Shown: piece by piece, positions 19,983 to 29,006 of the stretch
How positions within the stretch are numbered: position 1 is the first letter of the stretch
How the letters are laid out: each line of letters starts with the position of its first letter
DNA from: Legionella sp. MW5194
GTDB taxonomy: Bacteria > Pseudomonadota > Gammaproteobacteria > Legionellales > Legionellaceae
NCBI RefSeq assembly: GCF_016864235.1
Contig: NZ_CP045732.1
Coordinates: 1 to 64,000, forward strand
Reading direction: 5' to 3'
DNA: 64,000 nt
Position numbers and translations under genes: made by a program
Notes under the pieces: model-generated
The model's database searches: none
The model's input: only the letters and a program-made list of their open reading frames with translations
Told to the model about the DNA's origin: nothing

Positions 19983-21562
19983 GAGAGCACCAGGCGGTTA
20001 GCAAGCGGAATAAGCTCAGGATAACGCGTTATGATAATCAGAATGGTGTCATTCAGCGTGGCTAAATGCATCAGGATGTGTTCGATGTCTTTTCTGTTTA
20101 AGGTATCCAGGGCACCATCAATGATAAGAAGCTGTGGCCTTGCCAGCATGGCACGAATGACCATGAGTTGAACAAGCTCAAGTGGGGTAAACACGCCCTC
20201 CCAATCAAAAATAATGCTTTTTAAGCCATGAGGTTGCCGCATGATTTTATCCATGAGTCCGAAGGCGATTAATAGATCTTTGAGTTGCTCGGTGGAAAAA
20301 GAAGGGTGATTCAGCCTGAGGTTGTCATAAATGCTGCCGGCAAACCATTCATTGTCCCGAATTAACAAGGCATGCTCCCGGAGCGAACGTCGTTGTTCTT
20401 GCAGACAGAGGATGTTGTTGACGAGAATGGTGATTGGGAGGCTGTTTTTAAATCCCAGAATTAATTCCGCGATGTATTGGCCAGGTTTTGATTCATCCAC
20501 ACCAATGACAAGCGGTTCTCCCATGCGGCTTGACGCTTTCTTTTGATCTTGGGTGATGACGGTAAGGCTTTGCATGGGGATAATCAATTCACTGAGTTCT
20601 GTTTTTATGGTTTCGCAGGGTAGATTTAATACGGTATCAATTTTATCTTCAGAGGCCACCAGGTCATAGTAATTTTGCAGTAAGACACTAAAACGCTTAA
20701 AGGTGTAGATTAGTGCCCCAAGGACAATCTCGGCAGCAACCAACTGCCCCAAACTCAATTGGTTATTGATAATTAAATAGCCGCCCATGCCCAACAACAG
20801 ACTACTGGCAAAGGCGGAAAGCAGGTAGAAACCGAACTGATGTTTAATCAGTTGCTTAAAATGGGTGTTACGTGCTTTTAAAAAGGAGACCAGGCGTTTA
20901 TCCGCCTGATGAACAGCGTATTGATGGTAATTGTTAAAGCGGAATAAAAAGCGATTGGTGAGCAGTTCCTCTAACCAGGCACCCACCTGATGTTTCTGCG
21001 CACACTCTTCCTTGGCACTCTTAAGTCCCTGGCGATAGGGAATGAAAACGATAAGCAGGATGCTCAGAATGATAAAACCATCAAACACCAGAAAAAGCGG
21101 ATGGTAAAACAGGAGCAGGACCAGGCCAAAAAACAGTTGCAGGCTGAGATTGACCCCGTAGAGTAAAAGACTGGCCAATGCTTTATTAACGGTGACTATT
21201 TCGAAAAAGCGGTTGACGAGCTCCGGCCCATGATGAACGGAGAAATTCGCCAGTGAAAGATGAGTAAACTGCCGGGTTAGATTCAGGCTGATTTTTACCA
21301 TCAATTTCTGCTGAATGACTTCAATGATGACACTCTGCCAAATGGTTAATGCCCCCAGGGCAAGCATTAATACCAGGACGATAAGGCTTAGCGTCACCAC
21401 CGGCTGGAGTAATTTGCCAAAGGCGATGAGGTTGATTAATGTCTGAGCGGCGATGGGTATGCTTAAGGTCAGTAAGCTCACCAATACGCTGATCATGACG
21501 ATGGAAGCAATCGTCGCCTTGTCCAATACTTCCGTAATGGAATTCATACCCTTTTTACTCAT
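19979..21562 (-). CDS. ABC-exporter-like membrane protein with degenerate ATPase domain
   Basis: The 527-residue protein is laid out like a half-size ABC exporter: a transmembrane domain of about six segments (residues 15-300) followed by a nucleotide-binding-like domain. The second domain keeps the outline (NEWFAGSIYDNLRL matches the usual WLFSGSIRDNI region) but lacks every catalytic motif. Walker A is replaced by GVDESKPGQYI (354-364), the LSGGQ signature by FTPLELVQ (458-465), the Walker B glutamate by glycine (IIDGALD), and the switch histidine region reads ITRYPE. The frame is intact and tightly coupled to the adaptor and TolC genes, so it seems a maintained pseudoATPase rather than a decaying gene. 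An ATG five codons further down, after AAAAAGGG, is an alternative start. Confidence 0.75.
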   Translation of the reverse strand: MSKKGMNSITEVLDKATIASIVMISVLVSLLTLSIPIAAQTLINLIAFGKLLQPVVTLSLIVLVLMLALGALTIWQSVIIEVIQQKLMVKISLNLTRQFTHLSLANFSVHHGPELVNRFFEIVTVNKALASLLLYGVNLSLQLFFGLVLLLFYHPLFLVFDGFIILSILLIVFIPYRQGLKSAKEECAQKHQVGAWLEELLTNRFLFRFNNYHQYAVHQADKRLVSFLKARNTHFKQLIKHQFGFYLLSAFASSLLLGMGGYLIINNQLSLGQLVAAEIVLGALIYTFKRFSVLLQNYYDLVASEDKIDTVLNLPCETIKTELSELIIPMQSLTVITQDQKKASSRMGEPLVIGVDESKPGQYIAELILGFKNSLPITILVNNILCLQEQRRSLREHALLIRDNEWFAGSIYDNLRLNHPSFSTEQLKDLLIAFGLMDKIMRQPHGLKSIIFDWEGVFTPLELVQLMVIRAMLARPQLLIIDGALDTLNRKDIEHILMHLATLNDTILIIITRYPELIPLANRLVLS

Positions 21563-21580
21563 GGGATAGCTTACCTTCGT

Positions 21581-22429
21581 CTAATGTTTCAATTTATCCA
21601 TAATAAAGAACTCTAGCGACTCAATGGCCTTATTCTCTTCTTCCCTTTTTAATAGCGATACATGAATGTCATCCAACGAGGGTAAAACAGTATTATCCAA
21701 TCGATCCAGATCATTTGGAATCATGCTGCGCTGGATCGCGGTAATGCCTAAGCCGGCCCGAACAGCTGCCATTTTACCGGCATAACTGGGGCTACTGAAG
21801 GCCAGACGCCATTTTAAATGATGCTCGTTCAAGGATTTGATGACATTGCCACGATAAACGCAGGGAGACGGGGAGAGGACTAAAGGAATGACCGAGTGAT
21901 GATTAAGGGTTGGAAGCAGATCTTTTTTTCCTACCCATTCAACCGGTTCATTCCATACGTTCACCCCTTTTGCCGTGTTTTTTTCATTGGTTTTTATCAA
22001 AATCAAATCAAACTCACCTTGATGAAAGCGCTCAACCAGGCGAAGTGTTAAATCGCATTCCACATTGAGCATGACTCGAGGGTGGAGCCTTGAAAATTCG
22101 ACCAGGATGTCTGAAAGCATCATGGAAGCAAAGTCTTCAGGCAATCCAAAACGAAGCTCACCCTGAAGCTCAGGCGCCTTGAAGCGATCGAGCGATTCAC
22201 GGTGAAGTTCATAAATGCGTTTGGCATAGCCTAAAAAAAGTTCCCCATCAGGGGTTAACGACAGGTCACGTCCACGGGTAATGAGTTGTTTCTCAACCAA
22301 TTGTTCAAGTTTGGCAATTTGCTGGCTAATCGCAGATTGTGTCCGGCCGACGCGCAATGCCGCTTTGGTAAAACTGTGTGTTTCCGCCACAGCGAGAAAG
22401 CATTGCAGGGTAACTGTATCCAGAGACAT
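21581..22429 (-). CDS. LysR-family transcriptional regulator
   Basis: The 282-residue protein has an N-terminal winged helix-turn-helix (CFLAVAETHSFTKAALRVGRTQSAISQQIAKLE) shown here only as a described segment of residues 10-42, and a C-terminal periplasmic-binding-like effector domain. It is read away from the dabBA operon across an 87-bp divergent promoter region and lies 18 bases before the ABC-like gene on its own strand. It could control either side or both. LysR proteins adjacent to carbon-uptake genes often act like CbbR or CmpR; that role is inference. The effector is unknown. Confidence 0.9.
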   Translation of the reverse strand: MSLDTVTLQCFLAVAETHSFTKAALRVGRTQSAISQQIAKLEQLVEKQLITRGRDLSLTPDGELFLGYAKRIYELHRESLDRFKAPELQGELRFGLPEDFASMMLSDILVEFSRLHPRVMLNVECDLTLRLVERFHQGEFDLILIKTNEKNTAKGVNVWNEPVEWVGKKDLLPTLNHHSVIPLVLSPSPCVYRGNVIKSLNEHHLKWRLAFSSPSYAGKMAAVRAGLGITAIQRSMIPNDLDRLDNTVLPSLDDIHVSLLKREEENKAIESLEFFIMDKLKH

Positions 22430-22519
22430 TAGAATCCCTAATAATATAAATAATAATTTTTAATTTTACTTATATCAGTATATCTAATATTTTTTATTTT
22501 AACAAAAGAAATTCTAATG
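22427..22519. promoter_or_regulatory. Divergent LysR-dabB control region
   Basis: This very AT-rich region separates two divergent genes. CATTAGAAT (22427-22435) and ATTCTAATG (22511-22519) are a perfect 9-bp inverted repeat that includes both start codons. Between them are two copies of TATATC (in TTATATCAGTATATC) that could belong to a LysR T-N11-A type site. Promoters for both directions must lie here, but no clear -35/-10 pair was chosen. Confidence 0.5.
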
Positions 22520-24040
22520 ATAATGGTGATTTTGATGATTCTCTTTTTTTTAAGCTTGTTATTAGGCTGTCCGCTAATGGCACTGGGTCTTCACCTCGTT
22601 TTTGCGTCTCGTCCGCTGGTGAGTGCGCAGTATGCGGGCTACTTGATGGGCGTGGCCTTTCTGGCCGCCCTGGGATTGCTGGGTTGTTTATCCCTGCTTG
22701 GGCAGCCGATTCTCTGTTTCTGGATTAACATTGATACGTTAAATGCCTTGTTAGGTAGTTTGGTTTTGTTCATCAGTTTTGCCGTGCATCGCTTTTCATA
22801 CCGGTACATGCAGGGAGACAGGCTTTACAGGCGTTTTTTTATTCTCATGTCATCCCTGACCGTCAGTCTGCTGTTGATGGTCCTTGCCGATCACCTTGGC
22901 CTGCTTTGGGTATCCTGGTCCCTGTCCAATGGCTTGTTGGTGATGTTGATGGTGCATAAAAAGGAGTGGCGCGCCGCGAAAAATGCCGGCATGCTGGCTT
23001 TTTATACGCTGGCTTTTGGTTCGCTGGCCTTACTTATGGCTTTCGTACTTTTTCATTTAAGTGGTTTAACGGGCTCTCTTCAGTCTCTCATGCAACATCC
23101 CCCATCCCCGGACTTGCCGTTGACGCAGGTGTCGATGATCTTTGTTTTGGTTACTGTGCTGATCCAATCCGCATTATTCCCGTTTCATCGCTGGCTTTTA
23201 AGCTCCTTGAACTCCCCAACCCCTGTGTCTGCATTTATGCACGCAGGCCTTGTCAATGGCGGGGGTATACTCATGGTTAAATTTGCGCCAATGATGACTC
23301 AGCACCCAGCCCTGCTGACGGGTTTATTTGTATTGGGGGCATGGTCGGCGTTGTCAGGCACCCTCTTTAAACTGATGCAGCATGACATTAAACGAATGTT
23401 AGCCTGTTCAACCATGGCACAAATGGGGTTTATGATGATGCAATGCGGGCTGGGGTTATATGCTGCAGCCATCGCCCATCTGTGTTGGCATGGTTTATTT
23501 AAAGCCTCTCTTTTCTTAGGCTCGGGTGCAGCGATTGCGCAATCGCCACCAGAAAACACCCTGAAACCGTCTTTTATGTCATTTTTCCTCGCCGTTTTCG
23601 GTGGGCTTGGCGCTGCCTGCGCGTTTGCCCTGATTACTCATAAAAGCATGTCCTGGACGCAAGCGCCTGCCTTTGTGCTGTTTTTTGCATTCATTGCCGG
23701 TGCCCAGTTGATGCTGACCTGGGTTTGTCATCCTAAAAGCCGGGGAAATCGGATTACCGGGTTAGTCGCCGCGGCTTTGGCTGGGCTTTTATACGGCGTC
23801 AGCGTTCATGGTATCGAGCAGCTGCTTCCCCGCGTGATGGCTACCCAGACGCTGTCGCTGTCATGGTTGCATTGGACAATCATGATCCTGTTTGGCGCCT
23901 TGTGGATTGGATTTAATGGGGGCCTTGCTGAGAAAGCAGGCGCAACAAGGTTGGGTTGTTGGCTTTATATGACGCTGTTTAATGCCAGTCAGCCCTCTGC
24001 AAAGACGGTGACGGCGTTACGTACCGATTATCGCTACTAA
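22517..24040 (+). CDS. dabB: DabB-like proton-conducting membrane subunit (NuoL/MrpD family)
   Basis: The 507-residue protein has around a dozen hydrophobic segments and the proton-channel hallmarks of NuoL/MrpA-type antiporters, including LNSPTPVSAFMHAGLVNGGG near residue 235 and a conserved lysine/histidine pattern in DIKRMLACSTMAQMGFM. Immediately followed by a DUF2309 gene, this composition defines a DAB system, in which DabB passes protons to drive CO2-to-bicarbonate conversion by DabA. Annotation as an orphan NADH dehydrogenase subunit 5 would be misleading. The ATG at 22517 lacks a strong ribosome binding site. Confidence 0.87.
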   Translation: MIMVILMILFFLSLLLGCPLMALGLHLVFASRPLVSAQYAGYLMGVAFLAALGLLGCLSLLGQPILCFWINIDTLNALLGSLVLFISFAVHRFSYRYMQGDRLYRRFFILMSSLTVSLLLMVLADHLGLLWVSWSLSNGLLVMLMVHKKEWRAAKNAGMLAFYTLAFGSLALLMAFVLFHLSGLTGSLQSLMQHPPSPDLPLTQVSMIFVLVTVLIQSALFPFHRWLLSSLNSPTPVSAFMHAGLVNGGGILMVKFAPMMTQHPALLTGLFVLGAWSALSGTLFKLMQHDIKRMLACSTMAQMGFMMMQCGLGLYAAAIAHLCWHGLFKASLFLGSGAAIAQSPPENTLKPSFMSFFLAVFGGLGAACAFALITHKSMSWTQAPAFVLFFAFIAGAQLMLTWVCHPKSRGNRITGLVAAALAGLLYGVSVHGIEQLLPRVMATQTLSLSWLHWTIMILFGALWIGFNGGLAEKAGATRLGCWLYMTLFNASQPSAKTVTALRTDYRY

Positions 24041-24058
24041 ACGCATTGAGGAGTAAAG

Positions 24059-26392
24059 ATGACCATTGCAAAAATGCCTTTGGCACAAGATCATGAATGG
24101 GACAATCAACAGGCCGTTTTTCCCTTTCGAACATCCAATAGAGCGCCTGATATTCGAGTGCTGGTTGAAAAAGCCGCCGAGGTACTGGCTCCGGTGTGGC
24201 CGCTTGAAACCTTTATTGCCTGTAATCCGCTTCAGGGCTATGAATCCCTTAATTTTGAGGAAGCACTGGCTTTAAGGCAGTGGCAATCGCCCAAAGCCGG
24301 GTCTGTTTCGCTTTTGGCGGTAAACCGGCAAATGATAAAGTGGTGTAGCGGTTTTTTTGATGAAGGGCAAAGCCGTATTGATATGCCCTATCGGGCAAGT
24401 GGATTTTATGCCGCTTTTTTAAAATTAGCCTGTTTTGATAAACAGCTGCACCACAATAACAAGGAATCAAAGCGTTTTCTCCGGGAACTGCCCGAGTCGG
24501 CTGAGGACGCAATTAACCGCTGTCTGTTAAGGCTTGGAGTGCCTGCCGGTCAAGAAGAATGCTTTTTTTCGCAAACCTTTCTGGCCCTTCCCGGATGGGG
24601 TGGGTTTGTGAAACGGCATACCCAATGGCGCAGTGTCACGGCAGCAGAAAGGCCGGTGACCCTGATTGATTTTCTCGCTGTTCGCCTGGTGCTGACTTGT
24701 TTACTATGGCCTTGTGCGGCTAAAAAACAACCTAACCTGCAGGGCAATGACTCGATCAAACCCTGGGTTGCCCCATTGAAAGCCAACGAGGCGGCCTATC
24801 AACAGACGCTGCTTGGCCGGCTTTTGCCGCAATTGAAAATCCCCACAATCAAGACAGGACGAAAAACCGCGCAGTGGGTGTTTTGTATCGATGTCCGTTC
24901 AGAGCCTCTTCGACGCGCCATTGAGGCATCAGAACACTACCAAACCATGGGTTTTGCAGGATTTTTTGGAATGCCTGTGCGTGTCAGTGAGTTTGAAACC
25001 GGCAAAACCAAAGCCTGTTGCCCGGTGTTATTAGAGCCCCGTTTTGCCATTCAAGAAATGCCCATCACCGTCAATGAAAAAACGTTAAAACGCTCTCAGA
25101 GAGGGAAATCCTTTATCCGCCGTTTAAGGAGCCTCTACACGCAGTTAAAGCATAATATTTCATCTCCCTTTGCTTTAGCAGAGTGTTTAGGCCCCTGGTC
25201 GGGTGTCATTCTGGCGTTTAAATCCCTGGCGCCTCATTTAAGCCAGCGCGCAGTTCAGGTCATGACGCATTGGTTTGCTCCTTCACTGCCCACTCGGGTC
25301 ATCCATGAAGCCAGTGAAGCTGATTGGCAACACGGTCTGTCCCTGCACGAGCAAATTACTTATGCTGAAACAGCCTTGCGTCTCATGGGACTGACTTCGG
25401 ATTTTGCCAAGCTCATTATTCTCTGCGGTCATGGAAGTGCGACTGAGAATAATCCCTATGCTTCGGCATTGGACTGCGGAGCCTGTGGTGGCAATCATGG
25501 TGGTTTTAATGCGCAACTGCTCGCGGCCATTCTCAATAAGCCCAAGGTGCGACGGGGGCTGGAAGATCGCGGCATCCACCTGCCTCTGGATACCCTTGTT
25601 TATGCAGCGCTTCATAATACCACCACGGATGCGGTTGAAATTCATCATCAGGATGCTCCTGCGCCGATTTATCCTACGCTTTTAAAGCAACTTCAGGATG
25701 ACTTAAGGAAGGCTCAGTTTAAAACCAATCAAGAGCGCGGACTGGCTCTTGGGAGCAAAAAACCGCATCAGGATGTTATCCGCAGAAGCCTGGACTGGTC
25801 TGAAACACGTCCTGAATGGGGACTGGCACGAAATGCGGCGTTTATTATCGCACCGCGTCAGTTGACGAAGAACATTCCACTGGACGGGCGCTGTTTTCTT
25901 CATTGCTATCATTGGCAGGAGGATGAGAAGGGAGCATTGCTGGAGACAATTTTAACTGCACCCATGGTGGTCGCTGAATGGATAAACACCCAGTATTTGT
26001 TCTCCACGCTGGATAATGTCGCTTACGGAAGCGGTAGCAAAATTACGCACAATGTCGTTGGACGAGTGGGCGTCATGCAGGGCAATGGCAGCGATTTAAT
26101 GCATGGTCTTCCTCTGCAATCGGTAATGAGCAGCGATGAACAGTGCTATCATCAACCCCAACGGTTACTCACGGTGGTTTATGCGCCCAGGGACAGGGTG
26201 TTGCAGATTATCGCGAGGCATGAGCGGTTACAAAATCTTTTCTTTAACCAATGGGTGCACCTGCTGGTCATTGATCCAGTCAATCAGTTGCCCTATCAGC
26301 TTAATCCGCAGGGCCATTGGATTTTATTAAGCGACCCGCAGACTGCGAAGCCTGCATCTTGCAATCAAGAGGAGGAATGGCATGCTGTATGA
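24059..26392 (+). CDS. dabA: DabA inorganic carbon uptake subunit (DUF2309)
   Basis: DabA is a peripheral, carbonic-anhydrase-like zinc protein that works with DabB to accumulate bicarbonate in the cytoplasm. The 777-residue sequence has the expected active-site residues: C276 and D278 in VFCIDVRSEPLRR, H458 in LCGHGSATENNPYASA, and C473 in LDCGACGGNHGG. These match the Cys-Asp-His-Cys set described for DabA, so the enzyme should be active. GAGGAG precedes the ATG, 18 bases after dabB. The end overlaps the next gene by 11 bases. Use in a heterotroph is probably to feed carboxylases when external CO2 is low. Confidence 0.9.
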   Translation: MTIAKMPLAQDHEWDNQQAVFPFRTSNRAPDIRVLVEKAAEVLAPVWPLETFIACNPLQGYESLNFEEALALRQWQSPKAGSVSLLAVNRQMIKWCSGFFDEGQSRIDMPYRASGFYAAFLKLACFDKQLHHNNKESKRFLRELPESAEDAINRCLLRLGVPAGQEECFFSQTFLALPGWGGFVKRHTQWRSVTAAERPVTLIDFLAVRLVLTCLLWPCAAKKQPNLQGNDSIKPWVAPLKANEAAYQQTLLGRLLPQLKIPTIKTGRKTAQWVFCIDVRSEPLRRAIEASEHYQTMGFAGFFGMPVRVSEFETGKTKACCPVLLEPRFAIQEMPITVNEKTLKRSQRGKSFIRRLRSLYTQLKHNISSPFALAECLGPWSGVILAFKSLAPHLSQRAVQVMTHWFAPSLPTRVIHEASEADWQHGLSLHEQITYAETALRLMGLTSDFAKLIILCGHGSATENNPYASALDCGACGGNHGGFNAQLLAAILNKPKVRRGLEDRGIHLPLDTLVYAALHNTTTDAVEIHHQDAPAPIYPTLLKQLQDDLRKAQFKTNQERGLALGSKKPHQDVIRRSLDWSETRPEWGLARNAAFIIAPRQLTKNIPLDGRCFLHCYHWQEDEKGALLETILTAPMVVAEWINTQYLFSTLDNVAYGSGSKITHNVVGRVGVMQGNGSDLMHGLPLQSVMSSDEQCYHQPQRLLTVVYAPRDRVLQIIARHERLQNLFFNQWVHLLVIDPVNQLPYQLNPQGHWILLSDPQTAKPASCNQEEEWHAV

Positions 26393-27215
26393 GCATCATG
26401 CTGTGCTTCTGGCCTCCATGCATGAAAAAGAACGGGCCATCGCCAGACCCTTCCTGGAACGCCTGTCCTGCACGCTCGCGATCCATGATTTTAATACGGA
26501 TCAGTTCGGTACCTTCACCGGTGAGATTGAACGCCGCTTAAGTCCTTATGAGACGGGCCTGCTTAAGGCGGAGACGGCGGCAGCGCAGTATGGGTATCGG
26601 TTGGCTGTAGCGAGTGAAGGCAGCTTCGGACCCCATCCGCTCATCCCCTTTGTTGCCAGTGCGCAAGAATGGATGGTGTTCATTGACAGAGAGTCGGGTT
26701 TGGTTATTGCCGAGCACTTGATAAGTCAAAAAACCAATTACGCCATGATGACCATTCAGAAAACAACCGATATCAGCGCCTTTCTTAAACGATCCGGTTT
26801 CCCCTCCCATGCTCTGACACTGCAGGCAGGCTCCGATAAAGGGGTGCTGGCCAAAGGCATTCGCGACCTGGATTGTTTAAATGCCTGGCTGGAGCTCGGT
26901 TTTCAAAACGAAAACGACTTGCTTTTAGGCACGGACATGAGGGCGATGATGAATCCCACCCGGATGGAGGTGCTTGGTGAGCTGGCGGATAAACTGGCAC
27001 AAAGGATTGCGACCTTATGTCCAGAGTGCCATGCCCCGGGGTTTGGTTTCAAGACAACGCAGGGCTCCCTTCCCTGTCGTCTCTGTGAGGCCTCAACCTC
27101 GTTTTACAGACACGAAGTTTGGGCCTGTGTGCAGTGCGATTATCAGGAATTAAAGGAACGAAACGATGGGCTTTTGGAGGCTGAACCCACGTATTGTGAC
27201 TATTGTAATCCGTAA
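26382..27215 (+). CDS. DUF6671-like protein with C-terminal zinc ribbons
   Basis: The 277-residue protein of unknown function has an N-terminal alpha/beta region with conserved-looking histidines and acidic residues (HHAVLLASMHEKERAI, EGSFGPHP, FIDRESGLVIAEH). The C-terminus has two CxxC pairs (CPECH and CRLC) and two more (CVQC and CDYC), consistent with one or two zinc ribbons. It resembles DUF6671 proteins. Its start overlaps dabA by 11 bases with GGAGGAA upstream, which ties its expression to carbon uptake. It may be an accessory or assembly factor for the zinc protein DabA, but this is inference from position. Confidence 0.7.
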   Translation: MLYEHHAVLLASMHEKERAIARPFLERLSCTLAIHDFNTDQFGTFTGEIERRLSPYETGLLKAETAAAQYGYRLAVASEGSFGPHPLIPFVASAQEWMVFIDRESGLVIAEHLISQKTNYAMMTIQKTTDISAFLKRSGFPSHALTLQAGSDKGVLAKGIRDLDCLNAWLELGFQNENDLLLGTDMRAMMNPTRMEVLGELADKLAQRIATLCPECHAPGFGFKTTQGSLPCRLCEASTSFYRHEVWACVQCDYQELKERNDGLLEAEPTYCDYCNP

Positions 27216-27301
27216 ACAATCGAGAAATTAGTGTTGAAATGGTCTTGCACGACGCCCTGACCACTGGCTTTGAGTCAGGACGGGAATTTCAGGGTTCCAG
27301 A

Positions 27302-27832
27302 TTACTCGGGATCTTTGCTGACTATCTCCGTATTATCGGATGTGCCGTGCATGGCCTGTTTTAAGGGCTGCATGTAGCCGGCCATGAAGCAGACTTCCGC
27401 TGTTAAATACAATGGCGCGACCAGAGCCTGATAGAAATTATCGATTAAAGCGGGACGGCGGCCCTCAATGAAATGCCCGGCCAATTGCAACAGCCAACCC
27501 AACACGAACAGGACTACGAAAGTCCAGAACGCGCCGCTGGTGAGTCCGGCATAGGTAATCAGGTTCGCAATCCAGAGTAGAATCACAAGAACCGGGAGAA
27601 TAAGCAGACCGAGACGCCAATGGAGGCGCATATAATAAATCCACAACAGCAGGGTGGCGATGTCAGCGAAACTGATGTTCAATACATTGGGTGGAATGAC
27701 CAGTCTTATAAATCCGAGGAGGATCATCAGCGACAGGATGATAAGCGGAACGCCAATGATATGGGTATAAAAAGTGGCAGTTTTTTGATGGTATTGAGCG
27801 TAAAAGCGGGCTTGTTCTATAAAGGTTTTCAT
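27302..27832 (-). CDS. Mpo1-like (DUF962) membrane protein
   Basis: The 176-residue protein has about four membrane segments. It carries the DUF962/Mpo1 pattern: FYAQYHQKTATFYTHIIGVP at the N-terminus and AGHFIEGRRPALIDNFYQAL in the second half. In yeast Mpo1 is an iron(II)-dependent dioxygenase that shortens 2-hydroxy fatty acids by one carbon; the histidines in these motifs would be the metal ligands. Bacterial function is uncertain. The gene is convergent with the dab operon and stands alone; AAGGA lies upstream of the ATG. Confidence 0.8.
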   Translation of the reverse strand: MKTFIEQARFYAQYHQKTATFYTHIIGVPLIILSLMILLGFIRLVIPPNVLNISFADIATLLLWIYYMRLHWRLGLLILPVLVILLWIANLITYAGLTSGAFWTFVVLFVLGWLLQLAGHFIEGRRPALIDNFYQALVAPLYLTAEVCFMAGYMQPLKQAMHGTSDNTEIVSKDPE

Positions 27833-27897
27833 CCTGAAGTCCTTGCTTTCTTTTCTTAAAAAGTTAGCACAGACTGCCTGAAAGCTCCACTTTTGTA

Positions 27898-28455
27898 TTA
27901 ACAGGCTGACCAGCGAAAACAGCCGGTTATATGATCATTGACCATGCCCACGGCCTGCATAAAGGCATAGCAGGTGGTTGGTCCCAGAAAGGCAAAGCCG
28001 TCTTTTTTTAGTTGTTTGGCCATGCGGGTCGACTCTTCCGTTACTGCCGGAATCTGGCTTAAGGTCTCCCACTGATTTTTTTTCACCAGTCCATCGGTAA
28101 ATTGCCAGAAGTACGCCATGACATTTTCTCGCTCTGCTACCCGTAAAAACGCCTGGGCATTGGTGCGTACGGATTGAATCTTTAATCGGTTACGGATGAT
28201 CTCGGGATTTAAGAGCATGACTGTAAGGTCAGAATCCGATGCCTGGGCTAAATGCTGGGGCGAGAATTGCATAAAGGCCTGACGCATGGCATCACGCTTT
28301 CTAAGTACGGTAATCCAGCTTAGTCCGGCCTGCATGCTTTCCAGGACAAGCATTTCAAACAGTTTTTGAGGGTTTCGGACGGGAACGCCCCACTCCTCAT
28401 CATGATACGCGGTGTACAGGGGATCCTGTTTACACCATCCGCAACGTGTAACCAC
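27898..28455 (-). CDS. tag: DNA-3-methyladenine glycosylase I
   Basis: Tag removes 3-methyladenine from alkylated DNA as the first step of base excision repair. The 185-residue sequence begins MVTRCGWCKQDPLYTAYHDE, has the helix-hairpin-helix core (LESMQAGLSWITVLRKRDA), and ends with the zinc ligands His and Cys in NDHITGCFRW. These match the family closely. The start is set at GTG 28455, six bases after GGAG; a TTG four codons upstream overlaps that ribosome binding site and is less likely. Confidence 0.95.
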   Translation of the reverse strand: MVTRCGWCKQDPLYTAYHDEEWGVPVRNPQKLFEMLVLESMQAGLSWITVLRKRDAMRQAFMQFSPQHLAQASDSDLTVMLLNPEIIRNRLKIQSVRTNAQAFLRVAERENVMAYFWQFTDGLVKKNQWETLSQIPAVTEESTRMAKQLKKDGFAFLGPTTCYAFMQAVGMVNDHITGCFRWSAC

Positions 28456-28503
28456 AATGGACTCCAATGGGCATGGACAGTTGAATCCATGCCCTGTCTA
28501 GAC

Positions 28504-28923
28504 TTATTTATGCAGGAATTTTTTAAGCTGGTGAATGGATTTCATGTCGGCGGCGCGCAGTGCAAAAGCCTGGATATCATCCGAACCCAGATCATAAATA
28601 CAGTAACTGAACCCTTCGCCATCATCTTCAGGGGAGGGACGACCGGATAAATGATAAAGCAAGGCATTGCCTTCTTCCAGGGCTTGTTCTTCGTCGCTTG
28701 CCTGGACAGGGCCAATACCAAATACCCAGGTGTTATCGGTATTGTATTGACTGATGTGGTAGGTCAGGTAGGTGTTGGACATGATGACCTGAGCCATGCT
28801 TAACCCTTCGCTTTTAATTGCGCCAGCGTCAGGGCAGGACTCCAGGGTGTGACTGGCAGCCCAGGTGGTGCCGGCCAAAAATAAAGCGCTCGCAAAGGCA
28901 GCAAGTTTGGCTGTAAACTTCAT
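28504..28923 (-). CDS. hbp: Hbp-like secreted protein (hemin-binding protein family)
   Basis: The 139-residue protein has a clear signal peptide (MKFTAKLAAFASALFLAGTTWAA), leaving about 115 exported residues with two cysteines (ESCPDAG and SYCIYDLG) able to form a disulfide. It resembles Legionella Hbp/DUF4949 proteins. In L. pneumophila hbp is next to rcp, exactly as here, and Hbp was described as binding hemin; that function is taken from the name, not from a motif. The ATG at 28923 follows AAGGAGAG. Confidence 0.72.
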   Translation of the reverse strand: MKFTAKLAAFASALFLAGTTWAASHTLESCPDAGAIKSEGLSMAQVIMSNTYLTYHISQYNTDNTWVFGIGPVQASDEEQALEEGNALLYHLSGRPSPEDDGEGFSYCIYDLGSDDIQAFALRAADMKSIHQLKKFLHK

Positions 28924-29006
28924 GTAAGACTCTCCTTTAGGTTGCAAAAATGCCGGGTCAGCGTAGCAAGGGGAGTGAGAAGATGCAAGACGTAGAAAAT
29001 AAATTT

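Noticed and set aside
22517-24040. Orphan NADH dehydrogenase subunit 5
   Set aside because: The gene directly precedes dabA and no other complex I genes are present, so a DabB role is better supported.
28366-28650. Plus-strand reading frame across the tag-hbp junction
   Set aside because: It overlaps two well-supported minus-strand genes and includes antisense translation of both.
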